A stretch of DNA of 64,000 bases, taken from NCBI RefSeq assembly GCF_028736035.1, contig NZ_CP117866.1, forward strand, positions 3,596,001 to 3,660,000, read 5' to 3'. The stretch comes from Streptomyces sp. T12 (GTDB taxonomy: Bacteria; Actinomycetota; Actinomycetes; Streptomycetales; Streptomycetaceae). The notes below the pieces were generated by a model that did not search any database, was not told where the DNA came from, and saw nothing but the letters and a program-made list of their open reading frames with translations. This document shows, piece after piece, positions 44,170 to 53,762 of the stretch. The translations under genes were made by a program, and so were the position numbers. The number at the start of each line of letters is the position of its first letter. Position 1 is the stretch's first letter.

Positions 44170-45446
44170 TGCTCCGCCCACTGCAGGCAGACGGTGAGCT
44201 TTCCGCCGACCTGCTGCTCGAACCACTTCGCGAGGTCCAGCGGCGCGCAGTACGGCAGCTTGGAGGGCATGGGCGTGGGCGTCGCCGGCCCGTCCGGCGC
44301 CGGTTTCGGGTCCGGCTCGGCGGGAGTCGTGGGCGCGGTCGGGACGGTGGCGGACGGCCCCGGTTCCGGCTGCGGGTGCGGCTGCGGGACTGAGGGGCTG
44401 GACAGCAGCAGGCGGTACAGGGCGGAGGCGCGGGGATTGTCGGAACACAGCCACACGCCGTGCGGGCAGTAGTCGGTGATGGTGTTGTACAGCGGCTTGT
44501 GCTCGTCCATCCACGCGAGCATGCGCAGCATCCACGTGATGTTGTCGCCGTTGCGGAACAGGCCCCATTCGGGATACGAGATCGGCTTGTCGTGGGCCCG
44601 CGCGAACTCCACGTGGTGCTGGAGCCCGTAGGGCTCGGACACCTGCTGGTCGAAGGTGAGTCCGCGCGGCTGGTCGTACGCGTCCATGCCGACGATGTCG
44701 ACGTAGTCGTCGCCGGGGTAGCACTGCGTCCAGGGAATCGCGTCCCTGCCGCGGCTCGGGGCGAAGTCGAACCTGAAGTCCTGCCCGGGAACCGAGCGCA
44801 TGACGGTGACGATGCGCCTCCAGTACCGCTTCCAGCGCTCCGGGTCGGGGGCGCAGCGGTGGGTGTAGGTGACGCCGTTCATCTCCCAGCCGAGCACGAT
44901 GACCGTGTCCTCCGCCCCCAGCTCGACCAGCCGCTCCGCCAGCGCCTCGAAGTGGTCGTCGAACTCGCCGTCCGCGGCGCGCCGCAGCAACTGCCTGACC
45001 TCGGCGTCGGGGACGTTCTCCTCGTTGCGTTCCATCATCGGAACGTTGAGCACGAGCATCCGGTCGGCCTTGTCCTGCCGCCACTCGGCCCAGCTGTCGA
45101 GGAAGCCGCGCCCGCCCTCGATGTTGCGCCACAGGTCCCCCGGCAGATACGTGTGCCCCACGCGCGGTTCGTGGCCGCCCAGCCAGCGGCCGAGCTCCTT
45201 CATGCGCTCCAGCCCGGCGGGCCCGTAGTGGAGGTAGGCGCCGAACGCGGGCAGGCGCGCGATCCTTCCTTCAGGGGGCTCGGCCGGCGGCGCGGAGTGC
45301 GTCACGGGCGCGGGGCGCGGCGGGTCGGGGTGGGATGCGGCCTGGGCCGGGGAGCTGGGGCCCGGCGCGAGAGCCGCTGACACGACCACTCCGGCGGTGA
45401 TGAACGCCAGCCGCCTGACGGCGGACCGGCGGTGTTCAGGGGCCAT
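44166..45446 (-). CDS. Secreted GH26-like glycoside hydrolase
   Basis: The 426-residue protein has a signal peptide with VRRLAFITAGVVVSAALA, a Pro-rich linker and a TIM-barrel core with LGWEMNG (acid/base Glu) and SYPEWGLF (nucleophile Glu), the GH26 pattern. A Pro-rich spacer then leads to a short C-terminal tail with two Cys. ATG 45446 follows GGGAGGA. Convergent with the exopolysaccharide operon, it may trim or release the polymer. Confidence 0.8.
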   Translation of the reverse strand: MAPEHRRSAVRRLAFITAGVVVSAALAPGPSSPAQAASHPDPPRPAPVTHSAPPAEPPEGRIARLPAFGAYLHYGPAGLERMKELGRWLGGHEPRVGHTYLPGDLWRNIEGGRGFLDSWAEWRQDKADRMLVLNVPMMERNEENVPDAEVRQLLRRAADGEFDDHFEALAERLVELGAEDTVIVLGWEMNGVTYTHRCAPDPERWKRYWRRIVTVMRSVPGQDFRFDFAPSRGRDAIPWTQCYPGDDYVDIVGMDAYDQPRGLTFDQQVSEPYGLQHHVEFARAHDKPISYPEWGLFRNGDNITWMLRMLAWMDEHKPLYNTITDYCPHGVWLCSDNPRASALYRLLLSSPSVPQPHPQPEPGPSATVPTAPTTPAEPDPKPAPDGPATPTPMPSKLPYCAPLDLAKWFEQQVGGKLTVCLQWAEH

Positions 45447-45588
45447 GCGTCCTCCCTCGGTGGCTCCTCCCTCACAGTCAGGCATGGGCATATATACGCT
45501 TATTGCACCGATTGAGTGCGGCGTCACGGCAGGGATCGCCCGCAAGAGTGAGTGACCCGGCGACCGCGAGCGTGCCGCTGAAAAGTCC

Positions 45589-47508
45589 TCAGTTGCCGTA
45601 CAGCGTCTCGATCTCATCGGCATACGCCGCCGTCACCGCGTGCCGCTTGACCTTCAGGGACGGGGTGAGCATGCCGTTCTCCTCGTTGAACTCGCCCTCG
45701 ACCAGGGTGAACGCACGGATGGACTCGGCCCGGGAGACGGCCGCGTTGGCGTGGTCGACGGCCTTCTGGACGTCGGCGCGCATCCGGGGGTCCTGGATCA
45801 CGTCCGCCATCGGGGTGTCGGCGGGCAGTTTGCGTACGGCGAGCCAGTGGGCCACCGCGTCCGGGTCGAGGGTGATCAGGGCTGCGACGAAGGGACGGTT
45901 GTCGCCGACGACGACGCACTGGCCGACGGGCGGGCGGCTGCGCAGGCGGTCCTCCAGGACGGCCGGGGAGACGTTCTTGCCGCCGGAGGTGACGAGGATG
46001 TCCTTCTTGCGGCCGGTGATGGTGAGGTAGCCGTCCTCGTCGAGGGAGCCGAGGTCGCCGGTGGCGAACCAGTCGTCGTTCAGGACGGCGTCGGTGGCGG
46101 CCGGGTTGTTCCAGTACGAGCCGAAGACGATGCCGCCCTTGATGAGCACCTCGCCGTCGTCGGCGATGCGGACGGCGGTACCGGGGACGGGTTGGCCGAC
46201 CGTGCCCGGGCGGGGTTTCAGGGGCGGGACGATGGTGGCGGCGGCCGTCGTCTCCGTCAGTCCGTAGCCCTCGTAGACGATGATTCCGGCGGCGTAGAAG
46301 AACAGGTTGAGGTTGCGGTCGAGCGGCGAGCCGCCGCTGATGGCGTAGCGCATGCGGCCGCCCAGCTCCTTGCGGACGCGGCGGTAGACCAGCAGGTCGT
46401 ACAGGGCCCACGCGGCGTAGAGGCCGGCGCCGGGGCCCTTGCCCGTGCCGAGGAACTTGTTCAGGTACGCCTCTCCGAAGCGGACGGCGATGCGGCCGGC
46501 GCGGTCGAAGGAGGAGCCGCGGCCCATCTTCTCGGCCGTCGCGCGGCCGGTGTCATGGATCTTCTCGAACAGGTAGGGGACGCCGACGAGGAACGTGGGG
46601 CGGAACTCCTTGAGGGCCGGGCGGAGTTCGTCGGGCTTGATGCTCGGGCAGTGGCCGATCTCTATGCGGGCCATCAGGCAGGCGATCTGGAGGGTGCGGC
46701 CGAGGATGTGGGCGAGGGGGAGGAAGAGGAGGGTGGAGGCGTCCTGGTTCGTGACCTCTTTGAAGATGGGGTGCAGCAGCTCGACCGTGTTGGCCGCCTC
46801 GGCGTGCAGGTTGGCGTGGGTGAGGACGCAGCCCTTCGGCCGGCCGGTGGTGCCGGAGGTGTAGCAGACGGTGGCGATGGTGTCGGGGGTGAGGGCGGCG
46901 CGGCGCTTGGTGACCTCGTCGTCGGAGAGGTTCTGGCCGAGGGTGGTGAGGGCGGCGAGGGCGCCTGAGTCCAACTCCCGTATGTCTGGGGGCTGTTCGT
47001 GGGAGGCCGTGCCTGTCGTCACCGTCGCGGTGTTCTCCGCCGTCTCCGTGATGACGTGGCGGGCCCCCGAGTCCCGGACGATCCACTCCACCTGCTCGGC
47101 CGACGAGGTGGCATAGATGGGGACACTCTGGCCGCCGGCGGCCCAGATGGCGAAGTCGAGGACCGTCCACTCGTAGCGGGTGCGGGACATCACGGCGACG
47201 CGGCCGCCCGGTTCGAGGCCGGCCGCGATCAACCCCTTGGCCACGGCGGTGACTTCGTGCGCGAACGCGGTGGCGGTGACGGGGTGCCAGGCGGTGCCCT
47301 GTCTGCGGCGGAGGACGACGGCGTGAGGGGCCTCGGACGCGTTGGCGTAGGGGAGGTCGGCGGTGGTGCCGGTGGTGACCTGCGGTGCGAGGGAGGGGGT
47401 GCGGGCCTCGCGGACCACGCCCTCGGCGTCCTTGACGACCTCGACCCTGGTGCGGTCCATCAGGTCGGTGCGCTGCTTCGCCCGCTTCAGGTCCTTGCGT
47501 ACGCCCAT
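45589..47508 (-). CDS. fadD: Long-chain acyl-CoA synthetase (FadD type)
   Basis: The 639-residue AMP-forming ligase has VCYTSGTTGRPKG, the YGLTET adenylate motif, WFATGDLGSLDEDGYL and the GRKKDILVTSGGKNV C-terminal hinge. It activates fatty acids to CoA thioesters for degradation or lipid synthesis. Stand-alone gene with ATG 47508; a chorismate mutase gene is divergent. Confidence 0.92.
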   Translation of the reverse strand: MGVRKDLKRAKQRTDLMDRTRVEVVKDAEGVVREARTPSLAPQVTTGTTADLPYANASEAPHAVVLRRRQGTAWHPVTATAFAHEVTAVAKGLIAAGLEPGGRVAVMSRTRYEWTVLDFAIWAAGGQSVPIYATSSAEQVEWIVRDSGARHVITETAENTATVTTGTASHEQPPDIRELDSGALAALTTLGQNLSDDEVTKRRAALTPDTIATVCYTSGTTGRPKGCVLTHANLHAEAANTVELLHPIFKEVTNQDASTLLFLPLAHILGRTLQIACLMARIEIGHCPSIKPDELRPALKEFRPTFLVGVPYLFEKIHDTGRATAEKMGRGSSFDRAGRIAVRFGEAYLNKFLGTGKGPGAGLYAAWALYDLLVYRRVRKELGGRMRYAISGGSPLDRNLNLFFYAAGIIVYEGYGLTETTAAATIVPPLKPRPGTVGQPVPGTAVRIADDGEVLIKGGIVFGSYWNNPAATDAVLNDDWFATGDLGSLDEDGYLTITGRKKDILVTSGGKNVSPAVLEDRLRSRPPVGQCVVVGDNRPFVAALITLDPDAVAHWLAVRKLPADTPMADVIQDPRMRADVQKAVDHANAAVSRAESIRAFTLVEGEFNEENGMLTPSLKVKRHAVTAAYADEIETLYGN

Positions 47509-47649
47509 GTCGGCTCCCGGTGCCAGTGGACTTACCCGAGAGTCAACTTACTCATGCGTAACAGAAGGTCAATGGTTCACGCGCAGTGAAGGCGTGCGCG
47601 CCTGGTCTGTAGGTTGCTGTCTGACCACCCCCCACGGAAGGAACCCCCT

Positions 47650-48279
47650 GTGCACTCCCCGATGCACTACCCCATGCACTCCCGCCGCCTCCGGTCCGCC
47701 CTGGTCGCCGTCTGCGCCCTGGCGGCCGTGTCCCTCGCCGGCGCCGCACCGGCCGCCGCGCACACCTCGCCTCCGGTTCACGCGGCCGCCGTCGCCCCCG
47801 GGCTCACCCCGCTGACCGACCTGTTCGCCGAGCGGCTGCTGGTCGCCGACAAGGTGGCCGCCGCCAAGTACGGCACCGACAAGCCGATCGACGACCCGGT
47901 GCGCGAGCAGCAGATCCTGGACGACGTCGCCGCGCGGGCGACCGGGCTCGGACTGGACCCGGCGGCCGTGCAGGCCGTCTTCCGGGACCAGATCGAGGCG
48001 AACAAGCTGGTGCAGCGCGGGCTGTACGCGCGCTGGGACGCGCATCCCGAGGAGCGGCCCACCGAGCGTCCGGACCTGGTCAAGGAGGTGCGGCCGGTGC
48101 TCGACCGCATCACCACCCAGCTGCTGGACGCCCTGAAGGACACCCAGCGGCTGCGGACGTCGCCGTCGTGCGAGCCACGGCTGGGCGTCGCCGCCGTCCG
48201 GTCCGCGTACGGCCATGAGCTGGACGCGCTGCACGCGCAGGGGCTCGTGCGGGCGCTGCCCTCGGTCTGCGCGGACTGA
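47650..48279 (+). CDS. Secreted chorismate mutase (AroQ-gamma type)
   Basis: The 209-residue protein has an N-terminal signal peptide (RRLRSALVAVCALAAVSLAG, AAPAAAH). The all-helical body has LLVADKVAAAKYGTDKPIDDPVREQQIL, VFRDQIEANKLVQ and a late Cys pair, as in the exported Mycobacterium-type enzyme. GTG 47650 follows GGAAGGAACC. Such exported mutases convert chorismate to prephenate; why outside the membrane is unclear. Confidence 0.86.
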   Translation: MHSPMHYPMHSRRLRSALVAVCALAAVSLAGAAPAAAHTSPPVHAAAVAPGLTPLTDLFAERLLVADKVAAAKYGTDKPIDDPVREQQILDDVAARATGLGLDPAAVQAVFRDQIEANKLVQRGLYARWDAHPEERPTERPDLVKEVRPVLDRITTQLLDALKDTQRLRTSPSCEPRLGVAAVRSAYGHELDALHAQGLVRALPSVCAD

Positions 48280-48295
48280 GCCACCGGCCCGTACC

Positions 48296-49867
48296 TCAGT
48301 CCATCGCCGAGCCCGCCTGGCCGATGGCCTCGGCGAGCTGCCGCACCGCCCGGTCCTCCGTCTCCTTCGCCAGGTCCTCGGCGGTCTCCTCCAGCTCGCG
48401 CAGGGACGGGGTACCGGGCAGGGAGCTTCGGGTGTCGTCGCCGTCGCGCAGGACGTCGGCGAAGTAGGCGGCGGTGGCGGTCACCTGGAACCTCGGGGAG
48501 GCGTCGCCCAGGGAGTCGTGCAGGGAGCCGGTCTCCAGGCGGCCCGACTCCTCGTGCGGGGCGCGGGTCTTCGGGTCGAGCCAGCGCACGCTCGCCGTGG
48601 CGAGGTGGCCCGAAGTGCCGGGCCTGGTGTGGACGGCGTAGAGGGCGGTGACCGTGTGGCCGGGGCCGATCTCGCCGCCGTCGACGCTGTCGTCGCGGAA
48701 GTCCTCGTCGGCGACCTGGCGGTTGTCGTAGCCGATGAGACGGAAGTCGGAGACGGTTGCCTGGTCGAAGGCGATCTGGGCCTTGGCGTCGCGGGCGGTC
48801 AGGTCGATGTTGCGGGGGAGGTCGTCGCAGAAGACCTTGCGGGCGTCGGCTTCGTCGGAGACGTAGACGGTGTGGCCGTCGCCCTTGTCGGCCAGGCGTT
48901 CCATCAGGGCGTCGCCGTAGTCGCTGCCGACGCCCACGCCGAAGAGGGTGATGCCGTGTTCGCGGCGCTCGGAGGCGATGCGTTCGAGGATGGTGTCCGC
49001 GTCGGTGTCGCCGGTGTTGGCCAGGGCGTCGGAGATGAGGACCACGCGGTTCGTGGCGCCTTCCCTCAGGCCCTCCTCGGCCGTCTCGTAGCCGGTTTCC
49101 ATGCCCGCGCCGAGGTTGGTGGAGTCGGTGGGCTCCAGGCTGTCGATGGCGTCGTGGATCTCGTCGCGGTTTCCGTCCAGGCGGGTCATCGGCAGGACCG
49201 TCTCGGCCTCGTCGCTGAAGGTGACGAGGGCGACCGAGTCGTCGTCGCGCAGCCGGTTCGTCATCACGCCGAGGGAGTCCTTGGCGAGGTCGAGGCGGCC
49301 CGGTTCGCCCATGGAGCCGGAGATGTCGATGACGAAGGTGAGGGCGGCGGGCGGGCGTTCGCCGGGGTCCTCGGCAGGGCGGGTGGCCAGGCCCACGCGG
49401 ACCAGGGACCAGTCCTCGCGGTCGGTGCGGGCGCCGTCGACGCTGACCGTGAAGCCGTTGCCGTCGGGGCGGTCGTAGTCCTGGCGGAAACTGTTGACGA
49501 ACTCCTCGGGGCGGACCGTCGACGGGTCGGGCAGGCGGCCCTCGGCGAGGGTGCGACGGGCGTAGCCGTAGGAGGCGGTGTCGACGTCCAGGGCGAAGGT
49601 GGAGAGGTAGTCGGGGGCGGGCGCGAACTCGCGGGAATCCGGGTCGTCGGAGCCGTCGGAGTCGTCGGTGCCCTTCTGCTCGCCCGTTCCGCCGCTGCTG
49701 TTGTGGTAGTCGGGGGCGGGCAAGGCGTTGCCGTTGCTTGCGTCGTCCGCCTTGTAGCCCCCGCTGTTGCTGCCGTCTCCGGCGCCGCAGCCGGTGAGCA
49801 GCAGGCCGCCTGCCGCGGTGAGTGCGAGCAGGGCGGCGCGCAGCCTTCGTACGCGGTACCGCTCCAT
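48296..49867 (-). CDS. Lipoprotein with von Willebrand factor A domain
   Basis: The 523-residue protein has a lipobox (LLLTGC, Cys27), an Asp/Gly/Ser-rich linker, a vWF-N-like segment (FALDVDTASYGYARR), a vWA domain with complete MIDAS (DISGSM; then TNLGAGM and DALANTG) and a C-terminal DUF3520-like region. It is surface-anchored and probably binds protein or surface ligands in a metal-dependent way. It is convergent with the chorismate mutase gene. Confidence 0.88.
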   Translation of the reverse strand: MERYRVRRLRAALLALTAAGGLLLTGCGAGDGSNSGGYKADDASNGNALPAPDYHNSSGGTGEQKGTDDSDGSDDPDSREFAPAPDYLSTFALDVDTASYGYARRTLAEGRLPDPSTVRPEEFVNSFRQDYDRPDGNGFTVSVDGARTDREDWSLVRVGLATRPAEDPGERPPAALTFVIDISGSMGEPGRLDLAKDSLGVMTNRLRDDDSVALVTFSDEAETVLPMTRLDGNRDEIHDAIDSLEPTDSTNLGAGMETGYETAEEGLREGATNRVVLISDALANTGDTDADTILERIASERREHGITLFGVGVGSDYGDALMERLADKGDGHTVYVSDEADARKVFCDDLPRNIDLTARDAKAQIAFDQATVSDFRLIGYDNRQVADEDFRDDSVDGGEIGPGHTVTALYAVHTRPGTSGHLATASVRWLDPKTRAPHEESGRLETGSLHDSLGDASPRFQVTATAAYFADVLRDGDDTRSSLPGTPSLRELEETAEDLAKETEDRAVRQLAEAIGQAGSAMD

Positions 49868-50014
49868 CTTCCGTGCCCCCTTGGTCCGTTGACGTCGACT
49901 TCTGTGACTGTGACGGGCCAGGGGGCCGGAACGTGCGCTACGGAGCGTTGCGGATGAGTATCGAAGAGGGCACGGGAGCGGCCCGTCGAGACCGGTAGGT
50001 GATCTTCCGTTGAC

Positions 50015-50890
50015 CTACGACACGATGTCCTTGCGGGCGAAACCGCGGAAGGCCAGGGCGAACAGCACGAGGGCGTACGTTACGGAAATCGCTGTGCCCT
50101 GGATCATGCCGGACCACTCGAGGCGTGCCTGCACGGCGTCCGCCCAGGCGAACTGCCAGTGCGCGGGCAGGAAGTGGCGCCAGTCACCGAGGGCGGTCAC
50201 GGCGTCGAGGACGTTGCCGACGATGGTCAGGCCGACCGCGCCGCCGACCGCGCCGAGCGGGGCGTCCGTCTTGGTCGAGAGCCAGAACGCCAGGCCCGCG
50301 GTGACCAGCTGGGACACGAAGATGTACGCCACGACCACCACCAGGCGCTGCGCCGCCGTGCCCGTGTCGAGCGCACCGCCGGTGGGGATCTGCAACGGAC
50401 CCCAGCCGTACGCGGCCGTACCGACCGCCAACGCCACCACCGGCAGCAGCACCATCGCGGCCAGGCTGAGACCCAGCCCGACCACGAGCTTGGACCACAG
50501 GAGGCGGGCCCGGGGCACGGGCGCCGCGAGGAGGTAGCGCAGGGAGGACCAGCCGGCCTCCGACGCCACCGTGTCCCCGCAGAACAGCGCGACGGGAATG
50601 ACCAGCAGGAAGCCCGCGGAGACGAAGAGGTTGACGGCGGCGAAGTTCGCGCCGGACGCCGTGGCCGTGTCCATCAGGTTGATGCGGTTGCCGGAGCCGC
50701 CGTCCGCGTCGCCACCGATCGCGAAGGCGACGACCAGCACGAACGGCAGCAGAGCCAGGATCCCGCCCATGACCAGCGTCCGGCGGCGCTTGAGCTGACG
50801 GACCAGTTCGACCCGGAGGGGCAGCGTGCGGCCGGCCCGGTAACCGGAGGCGACCTCGGTGCGCGCAGTGCTCTCGGCGAGTGTGCTCAT
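50015..50890 (-). CDS. ABC-2 type permease
   Basis: The 291-residue protein has about six transmembrane helices, an ABC-2 pattern with LFCGDTVASEAGWSSLRYLLAAPVPR between helices 2 and 3. Its ATG overlaps the stop of the upstream hydrolase-ATPase fusion gene, so the two form a transporter pair. The cargo is unknown. Confidence 0.87.
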   Translation of the reverse strand: MSTLAESTARTEVASGYRAGRTLPLRVELVRQLKRRRTLVMGGILALLPFVLVVAFAIGGDADGGSGNRINLMDTATASGANFAAVNLFVSAGFLLVIPVALFCGDTVASEAGWSSLRYLLAAPVPRARLLWSKLVVGLGLSLAAMVLLPVVALAVGTAAYGWGPLQIPTGGALDTGTAAQRLVVVVAYIFVSQLVTAGLAFWLSTKTDAPLGAVGGAVGLTIVGNVLDAVTALGDWRHFLPAHWQFAWADAVQARLEWSGMIQGTAISVTYALVLFALAFRGFARKDIVS

Positions 50891-53538
50891 GCGGAACCTC
50901 CGATCAGGGTGAGGAAGGCGTCTTCCAGGCGGCGGTGCGGGCCGACCGACTGGACGGGCACCTCCAGCCGTACGAGTTCGGCGACCAGGCGCGTCGCGTC
51001 GCCGTCGGCGTCGAGCCGGACCAGGAGTCCGTCGTCGGTGCGCACGGCCGAAGCCACGCCGGGCAGGGCGGCGACCTTGTCGACGACCGGCTCCTCCACG
51101 GCGGTGGGGGTGCCGACGAGCAGCGTGTCGCCGGAGCCGACGATCTCGCCGACCGGGCCCGCCTGCACGAGGCGGCCGCGGTCCATCACCACGAGGTGGG
51201 TGCAGGTCTGCTCGACCTCCGCCAGCAGGTGGCTGGAGACGATCACCGTGCGGCCGGCGGCCGCGTAGCGGATCATCACCTGGCGCATCTCGCGGATCTG
51301 GGGCGGGTCGAGGCCGTTGGTCGGTTCGTCGAGGATGAGCAGGTCCGGCAGGCCAAGCATGGCCTGGGCGATGGCCAGGCGCTGGCGCATGCCCTGGGAG
51401 TAGGTGCGCACCGCGCGGGCGAGCGCGTCGCCGAGGCCCGCGATCTCCAGGGCCTCGTCGAGGTGCGCGTCCTGCGGCGGGCGGCCGGTGGCCTGCCAGT
51501 ACAGCTCCAGGTTCTCCCGGCCGGACAGGTGCGGCAGGAAGCCCGCACCCTCCACGAAGGCGCCGACCCTGGACAGGACGGGCGCGCCCGGGCGGATCGC
51601 GTGGCCGAAGACGCGGGTCTCACCGGCGTCCGGCTTGATCAGGCCCATCAGCATGCGCAGGGTCGTCGTCTTGCCGGCGCCGTTCGGGCCGAGCAGGCCG
51701 AGGACCTGGCCCTTCTCGACGCGGAAGGACAGATCCCGTACCGCGTAACGGTCCTGCGAACCCGCGTACCGCTTGCTCAGATCGGTGATCTGGAGCGGTA
51801 CTTCGGCCAGCTCGGGGTCGGGCGCGGGGGTGGCGGTGCGACGGCGGGCCGTCAGCAGCAGGGCCAGCGCGATCACCGCGCCCGTGAGCGGCAGCCACCA
51901 CACCCAGGACGGCAGCGGGGCGGCGGCGGTGCTCACGCCGGGGGCCGTCGGGACCGACAGGTCGCCCTTGAGGGAGACCGTGTACGTCGCCGGGGCGAGG
52001 GGGGAGGCGTAGCCGAGGTCCGTGGAGGACAGGACCAGGCGCAGGCGGTGGCCGCTGTCGATGTCGTGGTCGATGGCGGGGAGCGTGATCGTCACGTCCT
52101 TGCCCGCCTTGGCGTCCGCGACGCGCAGGGGCGTGACGAGCTGGGACGGCAGCACCTGCTGGGTGCCGCCGGGGCCGACGTCGTAGACCTTGGCGAAGAG
52201 CACGGCGTCCTCGCTGGTGGACTTCACGTGGACGGTCGCCGTCGGGGAGCCGGTGATGCGCAGGTCGTCGCGGACCGGCGCCGACTCGAACCGGGCGAAC
52301 TGGCCCGGGAAGTCCAGTGACACCCCGACCCCGAGCGAGGACAGCTGGGCGAGGCCGCCGGAGCCGCCGAGGCCGGGCAGGGCCGAGACGGCGGGCGGGT
52401 TGGCGCCGGCCGGGTTGGCGAAGCTCTGCTCGCCGCCGGTGAGGGAGACGGACCGGCGGCCGCTCTCCAGGCCGGGGTAGGAGTCGGCGCTCGCGCCCCT
52501 CAGCGTGGCCTGGCCGTCGGTGGAGTCGACGCCTCCGGTGCGGGTGACGCGGAAGGCCGGGCCGGTGTCGACGCTCTTGTCGTCCTTGAGGTAGCGGTCG
52601 AACCAGGACCGCACGCGCTCCTGGATCCGGCCCGTCTCCATGTCGCCGCCGTCGTGGCCGCCGGCGATCCAGTCGACGTCGACGGGGGCGCCGTTGGCAC
52701 GGATCGCCTTCGCGGCGGCGTCGGCCTGGCCCAGGGGGAAGAGGGAGTCGGACTGGCCCTGCATGAGCAGGGTGGGTACGTCGATGCGGTCGCCCACGGC
52801 GGACGGCGACCGCTCCTCCAACATCGTGCGGGCGTCGGCGTCCGGGGTGCCGGACTCGGCGACCCGGTCGTACATCTCGCAGATCTGCGTCTCGAACTTG
52901 TCGCAGCCGCCGCCGGAGTTGACGAATATGCCGGCCCAGAGCTTCTTGAAGACGCCGTTCGGGAACAGGGCGTCCGCGAGGTTCCAGTACGTGATCGCCG
53001 GGGCGATGGCGTCCACCCGGTCGTCGTGCCCGGCGGCCAGCAGCGCGATCGCGCCGCCGTAGGAACCGCCCGCCATGCCGACCCGCGGGTCGCCGGCCTT
53101 GTCGAGCTCGACCTGGGGCTGCTTCGCCAGCCAGTCGAGCAGCTTGGAGACGTCGGCGACCTCGCCCTTCGGGTCGTTCAGCCCGATCTTGCCGGTCGAC
53201 TTGCCGAAACCGCGGGCCGACCAGGTCAGGACGGCGTACCCGTCCCGGGCGAGGTCCTCGGCCTGCTGCCGTACGTCGTCCTTGCTGCCGCCGAAGCCGT
53301 GTCCCAGCAGGACGGCCGGGCGGCGTCCCGAGCTGCCCGAGGTGAAGTACGAGGTGTCGATGCGCACCCCGTCCCCCATGTCCATGACCCGGTCGGTGCT
53401 GCGCACCGGCGGCGCGTCGTCGTCGGCGACGGCCGTCCATGTACCGGCACCGGCGAGGACGACGACGGAGGCCGCGGCGGCGAGCCACCGTCGCGGCCTC
53501 CGTACGCGCCCTCGCAGGCCGGGCAGTCGAAGATCCAT
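50887..53538 (-). CDS. Fusion of S15/CocE-type hydrolase with ABC transporter ATPase
   Basis: The 883-residue protein has an N-terminal membrane helix (about 17-37), an alpha/beta-hydrolase (nucleophile GGSYGG; GHDDR; the His in GGHDGGDM) and a jelly-roll-like X-Pro peptidase C-terminal domain. A second helix (about 545-567) precedes an ABC ATPase (GPNGAGKTT, YSQGMRQRL, LLILDEPTNGLD). The two helices would place the hydrolase outside and the ATPase inside. The fusion implies that hydrolysis and transport are coupled. No frameshift is seen at the joint. Confidence 0.88.
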   Translation of the reverse strand: MDLRLPGLRGRVRRPRRWLAAAASVVVLAGAGTWTAVADDDAPPVRSTDRVMDMGDGVRIDTSYFTSGSSGRRPAVLLGHGFGGSKDDVRQQAEDLARDGYAVLTWSARGFGKSTGKIGLNDPKGEVADVSKLLDWLAKQPQVELDKAGDPRVGMAGGSYGGAIALLAAGHDDRVDAIAPAITYWNLADALFPNGVFKKLWAGIFVNSGGGCDKFETQICEMYDRVAESGTPDADARTMLEERSPSAVGDRIDVPTLLMQGQSDSLFPLGQADAAAKAIRANGAPVDVDWIAGGHDGGDMETGRIQERVRSWFDRYLKDDKSVDTGPAFRVTRTGGVDSTDGQATLRGASADSYPGLESGRRSVSLTGGEQSFANPAGANPPAVSALPGLGGSGGLAQLSSLGVGVSLDFPGQFARFESAPVRDDLRITGSPTATVHVKSTSEDAVLFAKVYDVGPGGTQQVLPSQLVTPLRVADAKAGKDVTITLPAIDHDIDSGHRLRLVLSSTDLGYASPLAPATYTVSLKGDLSVPTAPGVSTAAAPLPSWVWWLPLTGAVIALALLLTARRRTATPAPDPELAEVPLQITDLSKRYAGSQDRYAVRDLSFRVEKGQVLGLLGPNGAGKTTTLRMLMGLIKPDAGETRVFGHAIRPGAPVLSRVGAFVEGAGFLPHLSGRENLELYWQATGRPPQDAHLDEALEIAGLGDALARAVRTYSQGMRQRLAIAQAMLGLPDLLILDEPTNGLDPPQIREMRQVMIRYAAAGRTVIVSSHLLAEVEQTCTHLVVMDRGRLVQAGPVGEIVGSGDTLLVGTPTAVEEPVVDKVAALPGVASAVRTDDGLLVRLDADGDATRLVAELVRLEVPVQSVGPHRRLEDAFLTLIGGSA

Positions 53539-53742
53539 GTTTCAACGGTACGGGGTGAACCTGTCGGTCAGTTATCGACCGAGGGCTGAATCCCGGCCCC
53601 TTCCGTGGGGGTACGGAGGGGGATTTGTCTACCGCGTTCGTGGTAGGGCGGGTGGGAGCTCGATCCGTCCTGTGGTCTGCCTGGTGCGGGTTCGTGGGGG
53701 TTGATCGCGCCCACGCGGCGGAGCCGCATATCGATTCAGCCC

Positions 53743-53761
53743 CGCGCCCCTTTGGGGCGCG
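53743..53761. terminator. Hairpin adjoining the APC permease stop
   Basis: Eight-base perfect arms (CGCGCCCC / GGGGCGCG) with a TTT loop lie directly after the permease stop codon on the minus strand. The surrounding 53640-53740 resembles a repeat common in Streptomyces intergenic regions. Confidence 0.6.
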
Positions 53762-53762
53762 T

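Noticed and set aside
48215..49957. A 580-codon plus-strand frame rich in Gly and Val
   Set aside because: Complement of the vWA lipoprotein gene, whose lipobox and MIDAS motif are clear on the other strand.
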